DNA from: an uncultured Bacteroidales bacterium
GTDB taxonomy: Bacteria > Bacteroidota > Bacteroidia > Bacteroidales > Paludibacteraceae
NCBI GenBank assembly: GCA_934716995.1
Contig: CAKUYO010000005.1
Span: 1-64,000, forward strand
DNA: 64,000 nucleotides
Direction: 5' to 3'
Position numbers and translations under genes: made by a program. Positions 60,582-64,000 of the stretch are shown here, in pieces; the stretch's first letter is position 1, and each line of letters opens with the position of its first letter. The notes under the pieces were generated by a model, which saw only the letters and a list, made by a program, of their open reading frames with translations, was not told the DNA's origin and searched no databases.

Positions 60582-60589
60582 CAAAGGTA
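60582..60589 (-). promoter_or_regulatory. Promoter (-7 box) of the TtcA-like gene
   Basis: Minus strand TACCTTTG. Confidence 0.65.
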
Positions 60590-60660
60590 ACGAAAAACGC
60601 CTGTATTACACACATAAATCAAGAAAAATACACTTTTTCTTACTTTTTTTCTGCAAAAAT

Positions 60661-60691
60661 TTTGCAGTATCAAAAAAAAGCAGTAATTTTG
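60661..60691 (+). promoter_or_regulatory. Promoter of the tRNA cluster
   Basis: TTTG (60661-60664), 19 bases, TAATTTTG (60684-60691). Confidence 0.75.
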
Positions 60692-60716
60692 CACCCGCTT
60701 TCGAGAGAGAAAGCAA

Positions 60717-60731
60717 GTGGTCTTACACACA
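60717..60731. repeat. 15-bp direct repeat before tRNA-Gly
   Basis: GTGGTCTTACACACA, repeated exactly at 60948-60962 after the first tRNA-Leu. Confidence 0.85.
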
Positions 60732-60733
60732 AT

Positions 60734-60806
<73 letters not shown>

Positions 60807-60845
60807 CAAAGAGCAGGACGTTGTTCCTGCTTTTTTACTCTAAAT

Positions 60846-60927
60846 GCCCGGGTGGCGGAATTGGTAGACGCGTACGTTTCAGGTGCGTATGTCGTGAGGC
60901 GTGCAGGTTCGAGTCCTGTTCCGGGCA
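60846..60927 (+). tRNA. tRNA-Leu (CAG)
   Basis: 82 bases with a long variable arm. Acceptor GCCCGGG/TCCGGGC, anticodon loop TTCAGGT giving CAG. Confidence 0.93.
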
Positions 60928-61078
60928 CAACCGATTAGAGTAAACCGGTGGTCTTACACACAGCGGAAAGACGCTACATACAAATTGGGAGAACTTCGGT
61001 TCTTGCGGTTTGACGAAGGAGAGGTTGCGGGGCTGCTGAGCCCTCGAGGCTGGGAGTTACGTAACACACTCCGATGAA

Positions 61079-61162
61079 GCGCAGGTGGTGAAATTGGTAT
61101 ACACGCTACTTTGAGGGGGTAGTGGTCGCAAGATCGTGTGAGTTCGAGTCTCATCCTGCGCA
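61079..61162 (+). tRNA. tRNA-Leu (GAG)
   Basis: 84 bases with a variable arm. Acceptor GCGCAGG/CCTGCGC, anticodon loop TTGAGGG giving GAG. The 150-bp spacer before it contains a GAGAAC-TTCG-GTTCTT hairpin but no further tRNA. Confidence 0.93.
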
Positions 61163-61254
61163 CAACGGAAAACGGTTGGTTGTCTTTTGGGCAACCAACC
61201 GTTTTCCGTAGAGCAATCATAAAACCATACTGCTAACTAATACTGATCAACATC

Positions 61255-63924
61255 ATGAAACACTTCTCTCTACGTGCTTTTTGTATCGCTGTGTGTACCC
61301 TTTGCCTTACTTTTGTGCAGGCACAGGTAACCACCGTTCCCGCTATCATTCAAAAAGGATACAAAGGCGAGATTACTATCGTATTCAATCCCAACGAGGG
61401 CAACAAGGGTATGGCGACCGCTACTGCCTGCTATGCGCATACGGGTATCACCTACGGCGGCACATCGTGGCAGAAAGCCCCCACGTGGCGCGGCGGCGAG
61501 GACAAATACAAGATGACCCGAAACGCCGACGGCAACTGGGAACTGAAAATCACTCCGAGTATGTACGCTTACTACGGTGTACCCGAGACAACGGAAATTA
61601 CACAACTCTGCTTTGTCTTCAACGACGGCAAAGGCGGCAAATTGGAAGGCAAGACCGCCGAAGGCGGCGACATCTTTGTCAATCTGGCGGCGGCTGGACT
61701 GGCAGCAAGCATACAGACGGCTATGCCAGAAATAAGCACCAAAGGGGACAAAATCACTCTCTCCTGCCACGCAACACAGGCGGCAGCCCTGACGCTCACT
61801 CTCAACGGCAAGACGGTACAAACCGCCAATAGTACGGAACTGACCTACACCACCACGCTCTCGGCGGAGGGCAACTATGGTTTCGAGTTCGTAGCCAAGA
61901 CCGACAACGAAGAAGCCACTGCTACAGCATACACCTGCGTACCGCAAGCCCCGACCAAAGCCAACCGCCCCGACGGAGTGATGAACGGTATCTACTATGA
62001 CAAAGACGACCAAACCAAGGTAACGCTCTGTACCTACGCCGCAAGCAAGACCGAGCCTGCACAGCATGTCTTTGTAGTAGGCGACTTCAACGACTGGACG
62101 ATCAGCAACGACTATCAGTTGCGTCAGGCAACCGACAGTGCCTATTTTTGGATAACCCTTACGGGACTGACACCCAAACAGGAGTACGCCATGCAATATG
62201 TGGTGGTGCGTGCCGACGGCGTGGTCAAATACATCTCCGATCTCTATTCCGAGAAACTGCTGCACCCGCTTGACCAATACGAGCCGGCTAAGATAGACCC
62301 GTCGCTGATGCCGTACCCCGAGAAAGGGCGCGACTATGTAACGGTGATACAGACAGGTAAGGAGCCTTTTGCATGGTCGGACGCCACGCTCAACTTCAAA
62401 CGTCCGGACAAGAACAACCTGGTTATCTACGAGTTGTGGGTCTATGACCACACGCCTATGCGCTCCATAGAGGGGTTGATGGAGCGCCTCGACTATCTGC
62501 AATATCTGGGCGTAAACGCAGTGGAGTTGATGCCCGTAACTGAGTTCGACGGCAACGAGAACTGGGGCTACTCGCCCAACCACTATTTTGCCTTGGACAA
62601 GGCGTACGGCACGCCCGAACAACTGAAGACCTTCATCGACGAGTGCCACAAATGCGGTATTGCCGTCATTCTCGATATGGTCTTCAATCACGCCACAGGG
62701 CTCAACCCGATGAACAAACTCTATCCCTATGGCGACGACCTGAAGAACAACCCGTGGTTCAACGTTACCGCTCCGCACCCCGACAATGTCTATGAGGACT
62801 GGAATCACGACTTCGCACCTGCACACGCTATGTTTACCCGCGCTCTGCAATACTGGTTGCAGGAGTACAAAGTGGACGGCTACCGTCTCGACCTCAGTCA
62901 TGGTATCTGCGGCGCGAAATACAATGCGGTGGAGAACCTGACCGACTACTATGAGAAGGGTGTCAAAGCCGTGGCAGACGACGCCTATATGATTCTGGAA
63001 CACTGGGGAACCAATATGAGCAGCGACCGCCCGAAATTAGTCAATGCTGGTATGCTCTGTTGGAACAATACCTGCAACGCATTTGAGCAGACCGCTATGG
63101 GCTGGCTCAAAGACGGAGATTCTTTCGCCGATGCCAACAAAGACGGCTATGTCTCCTATCCCGATAGCCACGACGAGGAGCGTGCGTTCTTCAAAGCCAA
63201 ACAATGGGGCGACGGAGAAATGAAAACCGACGAAGCAACGCGCATCGGACGTGTGCCGCTCAATATGGCATTCGCCACTCTGCTCAACGGGTCCCACATG
63301 TTCTACCACTTTGCCGAACTCGGCTACGACAACTCGAAGTATCAGAACGCCGCCGGCAAGTGGGGTACGGACAACGAATACGGTATCAAAGCCGAGGTAC
63401 AGGAAGAGGTGAAGATGCAGGTGAAGATGCGTCCCGAGAACGCCGGTTGGTTCCGCAAGGGCAGTGTACGTATGGACGCTTACCAAAAGATCGCACAGGC
63501 TATCCAACTGCGTACACGCCTGATGCCCGAAGTGTTTGAGGGCAACCCCACTGCCGTACAGATAGGCAGCGGGCAGAAAATGCGCACTATCCAGTGGGGC
63601 AACAATGTATTTGTGGCAGGCAACTTCTCTGCCGCCACCGCCCAATCCGTAACCCTGCCAAGCGGAACGTGGTACGACTATTATCTCAACGGCACTGCGG
63701 CATCGGGTACTGTTACCTTGCAACCGGGGGAACTGAAGATCTATACCGGTACCAAGGTGTCGCTTCCGCAAGTACCCGGGAACTTCGATTTTGCCATGGG
63801 AATCGATGATACCACTGTCGCGCCTTCTGCCGCAGCCGCTGCGCAAAAAGTGCTTATAGACGGCATCGTCTATATTGTCCGCGACGGTGTATGGTACGAC
63901 CTGATGGGCAAAAAAATCCGATAA
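61255..63924 (+). CDS. Secreted GH13 alpha-amylase-family enzyme with T9SS-like tail
   Basis: 889 residues. Signal peptide ending VQAQ; two beta-sandwich modules (about 20-230), an N-terminal GH13 domain with HVFVVGDFNDW, then the catalytic barrel. The motifs are DMVFNH (about 475), DGYRLDLS with the nucleophile Asp (about 540), ILEHWG with the acid Glu (about 580) and SHDEER (about 640). It ends DGIVYIVRDGVWYDLMGKKIR, read as two short blocks, a shortened type A sorting tail. Acts on starch-like glucans outside the cell or at its surface. Closest by layout to branching enzyme/glycosidase-type GH13; exact activity uncertain. Confidence 0.88.
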   Translation: MKHFSLRAFCIAVCTLCLTFVQAQVTTVPAIIQKGYKGEITIVFNPNEGNKGMATATACYAHTGITYGGTSWQKAPTWRGGEDKYKMTRNADGNWELKITPSMYAYYGVPETTEITQLCFVFNDGKGGKLEGKTAEGGDIFVNLAAAGLAASIQTAMPEISTKGDKITLSCHATQAAALTLTLNGKTVQTANSTELTYTTTLSAEGNYGFEFVAKTDNEEATATAYTCVPQAPTKANRPDGVMNGIYYDKDDQTKVTLCTYAASKTEPAQHVFVVGDFNDWTISNDYQLRQATDSAYFWITLTGLTPKQEYAMQYVVVRADGVVKYISDLYSEKLLHPLDQYEPAKIDPSLMPYPEKGRDYVTVIQTGKEPFAWSDATLNFKRPDKNNLVIYELWVYDHTPMRSIEGLMERLDYLQYLGVNAVELMPVTEFDGNENWGYSPNHYFALDKAYGTPEQLKTFIDECHKCGIAVILDMVFNHATGLNPMNKLYPYGDDLKNNPWFNVTAPHPDNVYEDWNHDFAPAHAMFTRALQYWLQEYKVDGYRLDLSHGICGAKYNAVENLTDYYEKGVKAVADDAYMILEHWGTNMSSDRPKLVNAGMLCWNNTCNAFEQTAMGWLKDGDSFADANKDGYVSYPDSHDEERAFFKAKQWGDGEMKTDEATRIGRVPLNMAFATLLNGSHMFYHFAELGYDNSKYQNAAGKWGTDNEYGIKAEVQEEVKMQVKMRPENAGWFRKGSVRMDAYQKIAQAIQLRTRLMPEVFEGNPTAVQIGSGQKMRTIQWGNNVFVAGNFSAATAQSVTLPSGTWYDYYLNGTAASGTVTLQPGELKIYTGTKVSLPQVPGNFDFAMGIDDTTVAPSAAAAAQKVLIDGIVYIVRDGVWYDLMGKKIR

Positions 63925-63941
63925 ACCGCGATCTACAACAA

Positions 63942-63981
63942 ACCCGCCTGTGCAACAGACTGCACAGGCGGGTTTGTTGTA
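63942..63981 (+). terminator. Rho-independent terminator of the GH13 gene
   Basis: ACCCGCCTGTGCA and TGCACAGGCGGGT around a short loop, followed by TTGTTGT. Confidence 0.85.
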
Positions 63982-64000
63982 TGGCAATGTGCTTACAGCA

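Noticed and set aside
60963..61078. Fourth tRNA or small RNA between the two tRNA-Leu genes
   Set aside because: Only a TTCG hairpin and a short palindrome are visible; no cloverleaf.

Overview
The window comes from a member of the Bacteroidales (phylum Bacteroidota). Many genes are preceded by the phylum's promoter (TTTG, about 20 bases, then TAnnTTTG) and few have a Shine-Dalgarno sequence. The type IX secretion gene porQ sits in a porQ-cmk-ispH-pfkA run, L31 is the zinc-free type B form, and outer-membrane barrels, a TonB receptor and secreted glycan enzymes with T9SS-like tails are present. Base composition is about 50% GC. The family cannot be fixed from the sequence alone.

Layout. 1-4067 (-): a giant secreted Cys-Asp-Ser repeat surface protein, cut by the window edge. 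4600-6073 (-): infC-rpmI-rplT, with infC apparently starting at AUA behind a strong Shine-Dalgarno. 6351-7809 (+): an OB-fold-like lipoprotein and a small barrel. 8272-9656 (+): rpsF-rpsR-rplI and L31. 9741-11592 (+): a PnuC-like permease and an RluA-type pseudouridine synthase. 11792-14282 (-): two secreted proteins. 14380-16615 (-): queF-queC-queD-queE for preQ1. 17000-19107: a membrane protein and a glycosyltransferase. 19266-22245 (-): a BcgI-like restriction-modification locus whose specificity gene is split by a G7 tract. 22783-28379 (+): sugar-nucleotide oxidoreductase, four-helix protein, two export lipoproteins and a Wzc-like kinase, which together form a polysaccharide export cluster. 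28430-32223 (+): porQ, cmk, ispH, pfkA. 32759-33155 (-): rpsT and tRNA-Glu. 33322-36478 (+): a barrel, a TPP riboswitch and a TonB receptor, i.e. probable thiamine uptake. 36663-39828 (-): a 20-residue-repeat protein and a DPE2-like MalQ. 40461-44681 (+): MATE pump, BASS-type transporter, pectate lyase. 45031-47927 (+): 2-oxoacid:ferredoxin oxidoreductase. 47990-50876 (+): a strongly structured non-coding region, an EcoRI-family adenine methyltransferase and a DUF262-HNH nuclease. 51278-53918 (+): aminotransferase and CoA-transferase. 53976-60556 (-): DUF6377 regulator, exported flavodoxin, AraC regulator, dnaK, DUF486 protein, TtcA-like protein. 60734-63924 (+): three tRNAs and a secreted GH13 enzyme.

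The main unexpected features are non-coding. Gaps between transcription units repeatedly carry 2-4 unit direct repeats with a constant 11-bp period but a different unit at each locus. Gaps inside operons are often short tandem repeats of period 7-9. Two heptamer arrays have become the hydrophobic core of signal peptides. A 56-bp palindrome occurs three times and a 120-bp element twice. The other leading candidates are the phase-variable specificity gene, a terminator/antiterminator-like RNA before the methyltransferase-nuclease pair, and a double-pseudoknot RNA before the restriction-modification gene.
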